From contig OZ037887.1 of NCBI GenBank assembly GCA_964035575.1, positions 868,001 through 932,000 of the forward strand: DNA of 64,000 nt, read 5' to 3'. Positions 11,081 through 20,249 of the stretch are shown in pieces. The position numbers were made by a program, and so were the translations under genes. Under the pieces are notes generated by a model that worked only from the letters and a program-made list of their open reading frames with translations, made no database searches and was not told the DNA's origin. The first letter of the stretch is position 1; every line of letters starts with the position of its first letter. This DNA comes from Rhynchopus sp. YZ270_cl-10. Lineage: Eukaryota; Euglenozoa; Diplonemea; Diplonemida; Diplonemidae.

Positions 11081-12844
11081 ATGATGCGTCTGTCTGTGCT
11101 GCTGTTCTGTGCTGTAGGTACGCTTGCACTGAGCACGGACGCTGCTGTGGACACTTTCACACTGACTACGGACACAATCACACTGAGCACGGACGCTGCT
11201 GTTGATACTCTCACACGGACTACCGACACACTCACACCGAGCACGGACGCTGCTGTGGACACTTTCACACTGACTACGGACACAATCACACTGAGTACGG
11301 ACGCTCGCACACTGAGCACGGACGCTACTGCGGATACCTCCACGCTGACTACGGACACAATCACACTGAGCACGGACGCTGCTGTTGATACTCTCACACG
11401 GACTACCGACACACTCACACTGAGTACGGACGCTGCTGTGGACACTTTCACACTGACTACAGAAACAAGCACACTGAGTACGGACGCTCGCACACTGAGC
11501 ACGGACGCTACTGCGGACACCTCCACGCTGACTACGGACACAATCACACTGAGTACGGACGCTCGCACACTGAGCACGGACGCTACTGCGGATACCTCCA
11601 CGCTGACTACGGACACAATCACACTGAGCACGGACGCTGCTGTTGATACTCTCACACGGACTACCGACACACTCACACTGAGTACGGACGCTGCTGTGGA
11701 CACTTTCACACTGACTACAGAAACAAGCACACTGAGTACGGACGCTCGCACACTGAGCACGGACGCTACTGCGGACACCTCCACGCTGACTACGGACACA
11801 ATCACACTGAGCACGGACGCTACTGCGGATACCTCCACGCTGACTACGGACACACTCACACTGAGCACGGACGCTGCTGTTGATACTCTCACACGGACTA
11901 CCGACACACTCACACTGAGTACGGACGCTCCTCTCACACCAACGACAGACGCTCCTCACACGCAGCAGACGAGCTCCCCACTCACACCAGAGTCGCCAAG
12001 CAGCGTTGCTGCCGTGTGGTGCAGCTCTGATGCACAGTGCCAGGAGCACGGAGACACTGCTGCAACATGCGAGCAGAACGGACACTGCACGTGTGGGGAC
12101 GGCTTCGTGAAGCCCTTTGACGCTGCTAGCGGACGCCGTGCACACATCTGTGTGACCAGCGAGACGAGGGTGTCCGACGTGGTGCACGCAACGTTCGACG
12201 TTGCCTGCGACGGCAGCTCTGGGAAGGGTGCACGTGTCGCAGAGATTGTGGTGGACCTTGTGGGTGGGACTGTGACGGACGTGCGTGAGGAGTGCGGGTC
12301 GCTGAACGTGTTTGTGTCTGTGTCGGACATGCCGCTGCTTGACGTGGCTGCAATGGACGTGGCAGCACGCCTCTCGGAGAAGGTGCAGGCGTCTGACCTG
12401 GGCCTTGGGGATGTGCTGTCGGCAGGGCTTGCCTCTGTGGATGACCTGCAGTGTCCGACTGTGCCTGGTGTGAGCGAGGTGTTGCTCATTGCAGGTGAAT
12501 GTGTGCCACAATCCTGCTCAAGCGGGTACACGAGGGTCAGCACAGGGAATGTGTTTGTGTGCGTTGCCCACACAGCAGCACCACGGACAGCAGCTCCCAC
12601 CACATCTGCACCGACCACGTCTGCACCGGACAGCGGGAGCAGCGGGCCCTCCACTGGCGCCATTGTGGGCATCTGCGTTGGAGGCGGTGTACTGTTGCTT
12701 GTGGCTGTGGCTGTGGCGGTGTGCCTGCTGAGGAAGAAGACGGCTGTCAACACCGCACAGCCTAACCCACATGCACCGGATGTGGTACAGGAGAACAACG
12801 CGAACGACAGCGCAGGCATCAAGAAGGTGGATGAGGAGGTGTGA
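11081..12844 (+). CDS. Surface membrane protein with Thr-rich repeat stalk
   Basis: I place the start at 11081, since the same MMRLSVLLFCAVGTLA signal peptide and 5' flank are found in the neighbour; the frame is open further upstream but that part is low-complexity. This gives 587 residues. Residues 17 to about 285 are a repeat stalk: thirteen 18-residue units (type LSTDAAVDTFTLTTDTIT) and four 7-residue units (LSTDART). It is Thr/Ser/Asp-rich and probably heavily O-glycosylated. The rest matches the neighbour closely: EGF-like Cys block, Cys domain, membrane segment (about 525-550) and a basic tail ending KKVDEEV. So the two tandem genes carry a common anchor and membrane-proximal domain under different distal modules. 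Probably exported to the cell surface. Confidence 0.85.
   Translation: MMRLSVLLFCAVGTLALSTDAAVDTFTLTTDTITLSTDAAVDTLTRTTDTLTPSTDAAVDTFTLTTDTITLSTDARTLSTDATADTSTLTTDTITLSTDAAVDTLTRTTDTLTLSTDAAVDTFTLTTETSTLSTDARTLSTDATADTSTLTTDTITLSTDARTLSTDATADTSTLTTDTITLSTDAAVDTLTRTTDTLTLSTDAAVDTFTLTTETSTLSTDARTLSTDATADTSTLTTDTITLSTDATADTSTLTTDTLTLSTDAAVDTLTRTTDTLTLSTDAPLTPTTDAPHTQQTSSPLTPESPSSVAAVWCSSDAQCQEHGDTAATCEQNGHCTCGDGFVKPFDAASGRRAHICVTSETRVSDVVHATFDVACDGSSGKGARVAEIVVDLVGGTVTDVREECGSLNVFVSVSDMPLLDVAAMDVAARLSEKVQASDLGLGDVLSAGLASVDDLQCPTVPGVSEVLLIAGECVPQSCSSGYTRVSTGNVFVCVAHTAAPRTAAPTTSAPTTSAPDSGSSGPSTGAIVGICVGGGVLLLVAVAVAVCLLRKKTAVNTAQPNPHAPDVVQENNANDSAGIKKVDEEV
11129..11927 (+). repeat. Coding minisatellite, 54-bp and 21-bp units
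   Basis: The units start at codons for LSTDA. Longer blocks of units repeat as higher-order modules, for example the run ATADTS / AAVDTL / AAVDTF / ART occurring twice. This points to unequal exchange and likely length polymorphism. Confidence 0.85.
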
Positions 12845-14207
12845 GCACAGAGCACAGAGCACAGAGCGAACACCGGCAAGGATCCTCTGCAGTGCAGGAG
12901 TAGATGTAAGGGGTTGCTGCCATTCACACCTAGCACTGTGCATTTCGCGTCCCCCCTCCCCCATTTCTCACCTCAATTTTTATGAGATTTCTCACCCCAA
13001 AATGTCACCCTGGGAAACACTGTTTTTAATAATGGTATTCATTTGATGCGTGTCTGTTTTGAAGTTAAAGCTTTGACTTTTGCGTGCCCATACATTGTTA
13101 TGTTGTGGTCCAGTGTCAAAAGAACTGCAAATCAAAAACAGAGAGAAAAGCACGAGAATACCAATAAAGCCGTGATTCCCACTTATATCTCTAAAAATCA
13201 TGATTTTGATTTTAGGGGGTTTTTTTTTATTTCTGAACCTAGACTGACCTCCTTTTGCTTTTTCCTTCATTGTCTTCTTCAGAGACCCTCTACCCATCCA
13301 CACCCCACACCACCGTTCACCAACAAAATTCGTCGCGAAATATCAGCCTTCGGGCAACACTGGTTACAGAAAACCCGTCTTGAGCAGGGGATCTGGAGCT
13401 ATTGCGAGTACAAGAAGTGTGCGGTGCAGTGGGGGGGAGGACTCCATCTGTCGGCCTGCTCTCCACATGTTTGCTATGATATGGGACACAGAGCGCCTCA
13501 GGTTTTCCGTTTTCACCTAGCGAAGATGCCCTCTTCCGGTTTCAATGGGTCGTGGGTTTTGTGCAGACCTGTCATGTTTGCCAAGACGTAGTGTGCCTCC
13601 TGGTGGGGCCGGTATGTCTTGACTTCGCCATTTGCTTTTGTCTTTTGTCTGCAAAGCTGGGATGTGCACAGAGGCATTTATCTTTTTCCCGTTCTTTTAT
13701 TTCATTTTTCTTTTTTTCATTTCAACACTGCGCAGATACCCCCCCCCCCCCGCTGCTCAGTGTAGCCCGCAACAGCAACAGATGGATTCAGTCGAATTCA
13801 CGGTTGTTCTTTTTCTTCTTTTTTTTCCTGACTGAATAATGCACCTGACGTAGGTAGGAAAGCATCTGAATGTGTTTTTGGTGTGGCTGAAAGGGGGTGA
13901 TTCGCACTTCTTGCGCACGTTTTGCGCCCCCATTCATCCACACCAGTTTTGATGTTTTGTTATGGTTTGCTTTTTGTAATCCCCTCAGTCTCATAGACGC
14001 AGCAAGAAAAGCTCCGCATTTAACAAGTTTGTTTCCCACCTCACTTTCCCTCACATTTAAAAAGCGCTTCCCCCAGAAAACACAACATTCACAACACAGC
14101 TCACCACCACCACCACCCTCATCCTTCACCGCTGCTACATTCTTTTCGATTGCTCACAATACACTCCTTGATTTTTCCACTTTTGCCACACATCTTTATT
14201 TTTCCAA
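12845..14207. other. Intergenic spacer
   Basis: No convincing gene; the longest frame (13043-13591) has no domain-like composition. It contains a solo end of the CAGTGTTTCCCA element (12961-13021) and a weak class VI repeat (about 13348-13395). Confidence 0.5.
12961..13021 (-). mobile_element. Solo end of the CAGTGTTTCCCA hAT-type element
   Basis: Read on the minus strand it starts CAGTGTTTCCCA and continues GGGGTGAGAAATCTCA, matching the left end of the complete element at 42776 with few differences. The other end is not visible, so this is a fragment. Confidence 0.65.
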
Positions 14208-16124
14208 ATGGATGTAGGCAATGGGAGGGCAGGGCGACAACCAAACAAACGATTATCCAACGAAGACCTCGGTCTTGACTATGAGAGCACGATCTCTTTG
14301 GCACAATCGCCTGGGATAAAAAGCGTTTCGCCCAGAGAGATGAGGGAGTTGAAAGCTGAGGTGCGAAATAGTGCGAAACAGGTGGACGACAAGGCCGCTG
14401 CGGCAGTTCTCGAACGGATTGTGTCAAAACACGCCCCGCGTCGGACGAATAACGAAACCCACGACACCGATCGCGAGGTCGTCACCGCAGCCGTCAACGC
14501 ATTTAACAGCTTCCGTGCAAGCCCCACCCACACTGTCGGCTGGCGTTGTTACGAATTTCTTCTCTTTTACCTTGCCTCGCGCGGGAGATTAGATCATATC
14601 GACGACCTTCTGATCCTTGCTGCAAAAGATTCAATCAAAATAACGGAACATATGCTTGGAGCTCGACTCACCTGTTTATACAATACTAAGCGATATGAGG
14701 TACTAGAAAAGGAGGTTGATGAGATGCGAGCGAACGGTGTGGTTCCGTTGCGTGTGTACGCTACCGCCCTGCAGGGGTATGCGCGGACCGGGAATGAGGC
14801 AAAAAGCTGGGAGATCTTCTCGGAAATGTGCGGACTGTTTCCGCAGAGGACGTTACTGTATGGACGACATCCGTTGGTGTTTGACTTTCTTCGGAGTTTG
14901 CAGGGCTATCGGAGTCTGCTTCACTACGTAGAACTTCTCCTAGAAAACGGTCTCCGAATGGACAACACATTCTTAAAAACCATTTTAGACATTACAACAA
15001 CCTTAAATGACACCAAAGCAGTATCGATAATAACCAACGCACTTCTAGCCCTACCACAGAAGGGCGAAACCTCGTCGTGGTCTCAAATACACATTTTCAA
15101 TACTGCGCTCAAAGCCTATCTCCCAGGACGGCAAAAAAAAGGCAAGAATGCCCCCGAACTTTCGCACATAATTTCAATAAAGAAACGAATGGAGCAGAAC
15201 GGGGTGAAGCCTACTGCCATAACGTATTGTATCATTTTGTCGATTCTGTTTGGGACCGAGGTGTATTGGGAGGAGAAGGCGGAGGTTGTGGAGCTGACAA
15301 GGCAAATCTTTGCTGAGGTGGTTGCGAGGAAGGACAAAGGGCTGATCCAAAATGCGAGAATCTGGGGCAAGGTAGCAGAAATCTATGGAAAAGCGAGGCT
15401 TGAGGCAGACCTGCGGGACCATCTCCGGTTGTGGCGCGCCTCTGGCCCCCGGTTTTCACGGGGTTCGCTTACTGTCATTAAAAGCGCGTTTTCGCTGTGC
15501 AACCTTCCCGACGACGTGGAGAAGACTTCCAACCTCATTGCCTCGAGAGATGCGTACTATGCCAACAAAAAGAAGACAGGGCAGTCCGGTGTTGCGACAC
15601 CGATTCCGCTTGCCCCGGGGTGGATCGCAACGACTCACAACGTCGATTCTGTTGACGCATTGGAGACCCCTGGTGAAGCGGTGAAGGAGGTCTGCTCCTT
15701 AGAAGAAAGACGGCCTAGCATCGCAGTGACCGGAGTAACCGCGAAGGCGACAGAGGCAGAGGTGTTGCTATTGTTGAGACGATGTGGTGTGCCAGTGTTC
15801 TTGCAGGTATATCATATCCCTCCAGACACGATGATGCGTTTGCATGTGCGTTATGCCGAAGAATCAGGAAACAAAGCCCTTCTAAAACTATCCGGAATGC
15901 GCTTCGCTAAAAGAAAGCTTCTCTGTTTTGAAGATGTGAAGCCAGTGTACGGGAGTATGTCGGAGCAGCAGAGAGGGCGGCTGGGTATGGATCTGGCGGG
16001 GCGTGAGGCAGTCTTGCGTGGGGTGCATACAGCGAAGCTTGCGGATTCGATGTTTGTGGTCCGTACAGCAAAGCAGAAGACCGCGATGCTCAACCGCACC
16101 GTCAAAAGGCTGCTGCGGAGGTGA
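14208..16124 (+). CDS. Pentatricopeptide-repeat protein with C-terminal RRM-like domain
   Basis: A 638-residue intronless protein. The N-terminal 60 residues are polar. Residues about 80-430 are alpha-helical repeats of PPR type. The clearest are YATALQGYARTGNEAKSWEI and a unit reading FNTALKAYL then MEQNGVKPTAITYCIIL, which has the canonical G-V-x-P-T turn. Residues about 500-575 (SIAVTGVTAKATEAEVLLLL through KRKLLCFEDVKP) have the beta-alpha-beta spacing of an RRM, though RNP motifs are weak. The C-terminus is basic (RTVKRLLRR). PPR proteins bind single-stranded RNA, usually in mitochondria or plastids, so organelle RNA processing is the default guess. No clear targeting peptide is seen. 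The ATG at 14208 follows a TC-rich leader. Confidence 0.78.
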   Translation: MDVGNGRAGRQPNKRLSNEDLGLDYESTISLAQSPGIKSVSPREMRELKAEVRNSAKQVDDKAAAAVLERIVSKHAPRRTNNETHDTDREVVTAAVNAFNSFRASPTHTVGWRCYEFLLFYLASRGRLDHIDDLLILAAKDSIKITEHMLGARLTCLYNTKRYEVLEKEVDEMRANGVVPLRVYATALQGYARTGNEAKSWEIFSEMCGLFPQRTLLYGRHPLVFDFLRSLQGYRSLLHYVELLLENGLRMDNTFLKTILDITTTLNDTKAVSIITNALLALPQKGETSSWSQIHIFNTALKAYLPGRQKKGKNAPELSHIISIKKRMEQNGVKPTAITYCIILSILFGTEVYWEEKAEVVELTRQIFAEVVARKDKGLIQNARIWGKVAEIYGKARLEADLRDHLRLWRASGPRFSRGSLTVIKSAFSLCNLPDDVEKTSNLIASRDAYYANKKKTGQSGVATPIPLAPGWIATTHNVDSVDALETPGEAVKEVCSLEERRPSIAVTGVTAKATEAEVLLLLRRCGVPVFLQVYHIPPDTMMRLHVRYAEESGNKALLKLSGMRFAKRKLLCFEDVKPVYGSMSEQQRGRLGMDLAGREAVLRGVHTAKLADSMFVVRTAKQKTAMLNRTVKRLLRR

Positions 16125-17300
16125 GAAAGGGATGACAAAATGTAAACACTGGAAAGAAGAGAAAATGCAAAAAAAAACTGAGGGTTAAAGTTGTCGATGT
16201 GGTGCTTGGAGGTGCTACCCTCATTCAATGAATAGTTTGTCGCTAGAAAAGCGGTGTGTGTGTGTGTCGGTCAAAACCCCCTGGAGAGTTTTGAAAACGA
16301 AAAGAAACGTTGTCCGTTTCGGCGTCTTCGACGCCTGTTTTTCTTCGTTTTTGTTTTTACTTTTGTTTTTTCCCCATTAGGTTGCCGCTGTTGCTGCAGC
16401 TGCATTCTCTTTATACCATGACCCTAAAACTTTCGCATAAACCCCCTTCCCTCTCCACCCCCCTTTTTCCATCTTCGTAAACCACACAAATGTATTGATA
16501 GCACTCCACCCCACCGATCACCAAAACACTGTTCATATTTTTGGGCCACAACATCAACTCTTCTTTTCCTGATGAACGCCAGGGGGCAGATGCACACCTG
16601 CTTTTTTTTCAGCGCTGCTCCTTTCGGTTCTTCCGCGTTGGAACGCTTCCTCAAGATCGCACTGAAATACAAAAAGTTTGGCAAGCCTCAACCTCAGCCA
16701 CAGTCTCCGGTCCCAGCACTTTGTGCACCATCTGTACGAGCCGCCAAGGCAGCTCACTTCCAGAAAAGTTGTAACACTTCAACCTCTTTGCATAGCATGT
16801 AGCGCGAATGGTGCAGTTCGTTTTTTATTTTGTGGGTAACGTCATGCCTGCCATCACTGTCATGATTATGTCGAACTGCCTGAAGGTGACGCCACTCTAC
16901 AAGGTCGTCTGCTGTCTTCAGCGCGGCGACCTTCGCTACTGCGACATCGTGCGCAGTTGACTTCAAAAACGTGATTTTGAATATCACCTTTTTGCACCTC
17001 AGGGAGAAACAGTGGCCCATCCCTCTTCTTTTTCCGCTTTTTCCGTAGTGTGTGGTTCTAGGACCCCCATCTTCCGGACGAACAGTATCTAACACAGACA
17101 AACTCGATGTTCTCTCTACGTCATCTCCATATATATGCTCCCTTTGCTTTTCGCCAAACAGTGCAAACAGGGAAAATGGTATTCCCACCGCCCCACCTCC
17201 ACCCCTACCCCCACCCCATACTATGAGTGCATCGTTGTTTTAAAAAGAAACCCCACCCCACCCTCACCCCCACCCCACAGAACCACAACACCACAACAAA
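16125..17300. other. Intergenic spacer
   Basis: No gene seen; a short GT run near 16255. The last 60 bases are C-rich and end CCCCACAG at 17280, an apparent splice acceptor 20 bases before the next ATG. Confidence 0.5.
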
Positions 17301-17981
17301 ATGGACTTCGATATGCGAGATTTAACTGCAGAGCCTATGGAGGCTGATATGAGTATCAAGGGAGGACGTGCGAATAGCGGTACTATGAACAGCTTCTCTG
17401 GGCCGATGTATGGGATGGATATGAAGGCGGAGATGGAGTCTGCCGCTTGGGAGCAGCGTGGCGAGGCTGCTGCAGAGGCGCAGATGATGGCAGCTGCATT
17501 AGGCGGTACGTCCTCGCACGACCATATGCGCGCAGATGGTGACAGCTTTGTGGACATAGCCTCTATGAAGTCCGCAGCCGACGCATCGAAACGCTTTGCC
17601 ATGGCATTCAACGGAGCACCACGTGGCATAGGGGGGACGGCTGCACGTCCCATCACCCCACCACAACACTCTTTAGATCAAATTTCCTTAGAAACCTGGG
17701 AGAATGCGGCATCAAACACAGTGGAGTGTCAAAGTTCTGAGGTGCGAGGGGTGGGGGAGGGGGCGGAAGGGGGAGGGGCGGCGCCTAATGTGTCGCAGTT
17801 TTTGAGCAATGCGCCGCAGACGGTGAAGCTGATGGCGGAGGACCCAGGGGAGGCGGTCAAGTCTGCAGCGAGGTTCGCCTCGGCATTCAAACGCGCATCA
17901 AGCAAAGCATATCAAGAGACCATCGCTCAAGGTGCGGTCGCGCAGGAGAATATCGCTGTGACGAGGCTCTCAATGATTTGA
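17301..17981 (+). CDS. Ala/Met/Gly-rich protein of unknown function
   Basis: A 226-residue intronless frame. The N-terminus is Met- and acid-rich (MDFDMRDLTAEPMEADM). Two amphipathic helical blocks resemble each other, KSAADASKRFAMAFNGA (about 92-108) and KSAARFASAFKRASSKAY (about 188-205), hinting at an internal duplication. Between them lies a Gly/Glu-rich linker. There is no signal peptide, membrane segment or known domain. Codon composition differs clearly from flanking DNA, and a polypyrimidine-CAG precedes the ATG by 20 bases, so I think it is real. Function unknown. Confidence 0.65.
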   Translation: MDFDMRDLTAEPMEADMSIKGGRANSGTMNSFSGPMYGMDMKAEMESAAWEQRGEAAAEAQMMAAALGGTSSHDHMRADGDSFVDIASMKSAADASKRFAMAFNGAPRGIGGTAARPITPPQHSLDQISLETWENAASNTVECQSSEVRGVGEGAEGGGAAPNVSQFLSNAPQTVKLMAEDPGEAVKSAARFASAFKRASSKAYQETIAQGAVAQENIAVTRLSMI

Positions 17982-18396
17982 GGAGGGGGTGATTTTAAAA
18001 AGGTTCGTCTTTTTTTTTGTAAAAAAATTGTGTTGCTGGTACGGTTGCTGCCGTGCCTGTCCTTCCTTCTTTCCCACTTCTCCCAGTGGGCTTGTGGGGG
18101 AAGGGAACACACAGAATTTAGTTTTTTTTTTGTTGAGGGTACTGGGCAGTGTTGCTTCTTCCGCTACCGCCCCCCCGATGGGCAACTACCAACAACACAT
18201 CCCACCACTTTTCCCGAGCCTCTCAAAAAATCTCCCATTCCCTGCACCCACACTGTCAAAAAAGGGGGGTGAGTCGATCATTCCTATTTGTATTGTAGAA
18301 ATTATGTTTTATTTATTTGTTTCATGTTTTTTTTTTTTTTTTGGGTGCACTACGACGTATATCTTCACTTTTTTTTGTATAGTGCCCAACTTTTTA

Positions 18397-18697
18397 CTGG
18401 GGGGGGGCGAATAAGAGATCAGGGGTGAATAAGAGATCAGGGCCGAATAAGAGATCAGGTTGAGATTTTGGGGGTATTTTTATTTTTTTTTTTTTGCATG
18501 CGCCAGGGTTTTATCTTGAAATTTTTTTTTGAAATTTTACCCTGTCTACCCTGTCTGGCAAAAAAGTGGTCAAAATATTTCTTTTGCCTCCGGCGAAAAT
18601 GTCTTTTTGCTTTTTTTCCCCCAAATTTTTTTTTTTATTTCTGGCTCGTCCGTTCGCCTAATAAGAGATGCCACATCTCTTATTCGCCCCCCCCCAG
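18397..18697 (+). mobile_element. TA-flanked MITE, G-rich ends, copy 1
   Basis: A 301-bp element with perfect inverted ends CTGGGGGGGGGCGAATAAG / CTTATTCGCCCCCCCCCAG, flanked by TA on both sides. Inside the left end the 15-mer GAATAAGAGATCAGG is repeated three times. A second copy at 49663-49941 is highly similar. Tc1/mariner-like by target; no transposase. Confidence 0.82.
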
Positions 18698-18970
18698 TAA
18701 CCCGAATCCTTTTTTTTTTTCCCATCAAGCGGTAGAGAGGTGGACGCTGTATGCACATACCCTACCCTAGTTGTCGATGTTGCTACCAAAAATGAGGAGG
18801 GGAGGTATGTCTCTCCTAGAATGTGGTAGGCGAATTGTATTGTATAAAGAACGTTCGGGTGACATAATGGTTTGTTGTTGATACGAAAAAAAAAAAAAAA
18901 TGACAAAAAACGAAAGAGGACCTCTCAGATTTGATTTTTTCGCCATCGTGCTGTGCATTTCACATTTTTA

Positions 18971-19071
18971 CCGTATTCATACAAAAATTATAGACCGTAA
19001 AAATGTTCGACCTTTTCAGGATTGTTCTGAAAGTTCGACCTTTTTTCGGTCGGTAATTTGTACGAATACGG
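18971..19071. mobile_element. TA-flanked 101-bp MITE, copy 1
   Basis: Inverted ends CCGTATTCATACAAA and TTTGTACGAATACGG, bordered by TA. The interior has a second inverted pair around GTTCGACCTTTT. Copy 2 is at 60122-60219. Confidence 0.8.
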
Positions 19072-19127
19072 TAACAAATTGTACCGCCTATTCCACACAA
19101 ACCCGCAAAAACCAAAGGAATACCAAG

Positions 19128-19325
19128 GGACAATATTGGAGTGCACCATTTGATAAGCAATGGTATTTCAATGATGATACCAGGTGAGTCACGACACTCC
19201 TCTTTTGTCAGTTTTTTTGTGTGCACGTTTAGGAAAAGGCAACTTCACTCTTTAGCCCCCGCCATTCATTTTTCTTGGAGCTTCTGGGACCGTGCATGCT
19301 CCGTTCTCTCAAAGGAATGGAACAA
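19128..19325 (+). repeat. 190-bp interspersed repeat, copy 1
   Basis: Shared landmarks are ACAATATTGGAGTGCACCAT, then TTTTGTGTGCACGTTTAGGA, then GGAGCTTC...CCGTGCATGCTCC (a foldback), then AAAGGAATGG. Other copies are at 27814-28003 and 40729-40915, same orientation. No inverted termini or target duplication could be fixed; it may be a SINE-like or structured RNA element. Confidence 0.65.
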
Positions 19326-19509
19326 AAAATGCGCATTTGACGTAGGTAGGCAGAAACGACGCTCATCAACGCATTGTTCAACATGCTCTGGGCATCTATC
19401 GCCAGCGAGTAGGGGATACGCTCTTCACCATAGTAGGGTAACAGCCAGTTGCAGGCCGCCCACGCACGTTCCCCCTCCAGCTTCCCTTCCCCAGCAATAA
19501 GATGCTTGC

Positions 19510-19912
19510 TCATTCGAATGTCCGTGTCTTCAGACAACTGTCCATGTTCTGCATCCCTTTACTTTCATTTTCTACCCCGCTTGTTTTGGTTTCCTTTTTC
19601 CCTACCCACCAGTCTGGGATCACGTTGTTGCAAATACGATTTCCCCGGTACGTGGCAGCGTGCCCCCTCAGCCCGCACCTGGAACACTGCTTCTCGCGTT
19701 CACCAACGCACTTAATTTTTCCGCTTCTTTTTTGGGGGCGCCGCGGGGGGTTCGCATCGTTCAGCATAGGCTGAAGACCGGAGGAGGTCGGTGAGGTCTT
19801 CTGGGAGGGTCGCCGATTCAGGAATCAGGTACAGGTTCCTCAGAGCCTCCATTTTCAGAAAAGGAGCTACACACGACATCGGGTCGTGTGCAGTGTTGCG
19901 GTAAACCCGCAA
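19510..19912 (-). pseudogene. Possible transposase relic with zinc-knuckle-like motif
   Basis: On the minus strand a frame with LRNLYLIPESATLPEDLTDL and a PPKKKRK basic run is followed, in another frame, by CSRCGLRGHAATYRGNRIC. The latter has CxxCGxxGHxxxxxxxxxC spacing like zinc knuckles at transposase C-termini. The frames overlap near 19712-19767, so at least one frameshift separates them. Family unknown; it may instead be a decayed host gene. Confidence 0.35.
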
Positions 19913-20249
19913 ACTTTGCGTTCAGGTCTGTTCTCATTTGCGCACAGTAGCGTACCAACTAAAAGATGACGAAGTGTTCATTGTTTGCGCAGCTAGAGCC
20001 CAACTTCATAAAACCCCCATCCAACACCCCTTCCCCAAGGCCTACACATACCGCTATTTATTTCTTTGCATTTGCTTGATTTATACATCCTTTTTGTTAT
20101 TTTTTTTTGAATAGTTTTTTGCCCCTACTTCTTTGTACACCCCCTCGGAAAGCGTTCACACACCCCGTTTTTTTTTTGTTCTCTTTCGTTCTTCTTGTCT
20201 TCTTCTTCTTCTTCTTGTGTCAGAACTCCCCCAAAAAGCCTTTACTAAA

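Larger units (their letters stand above)
17982..20249. other. Spacer with MITEs and a transposase relic
   Basis: No intact gene. It holds two MITEs (18397-18697 and 18971-19071), the 190-bp repeat (19128-19325), a minus-strand relic with a zinc-knuckle-like motif (19510-19912), and a TC-rich tract leading to the CAG acceptor at 20223. Confidence 0.55.

Noticed and set aside
13043-13591. 182-residue plus-strand frame after the second surface protein
   Set aside because: No domain-like segments, mixed low-complexity content, and no splice or leader signals.
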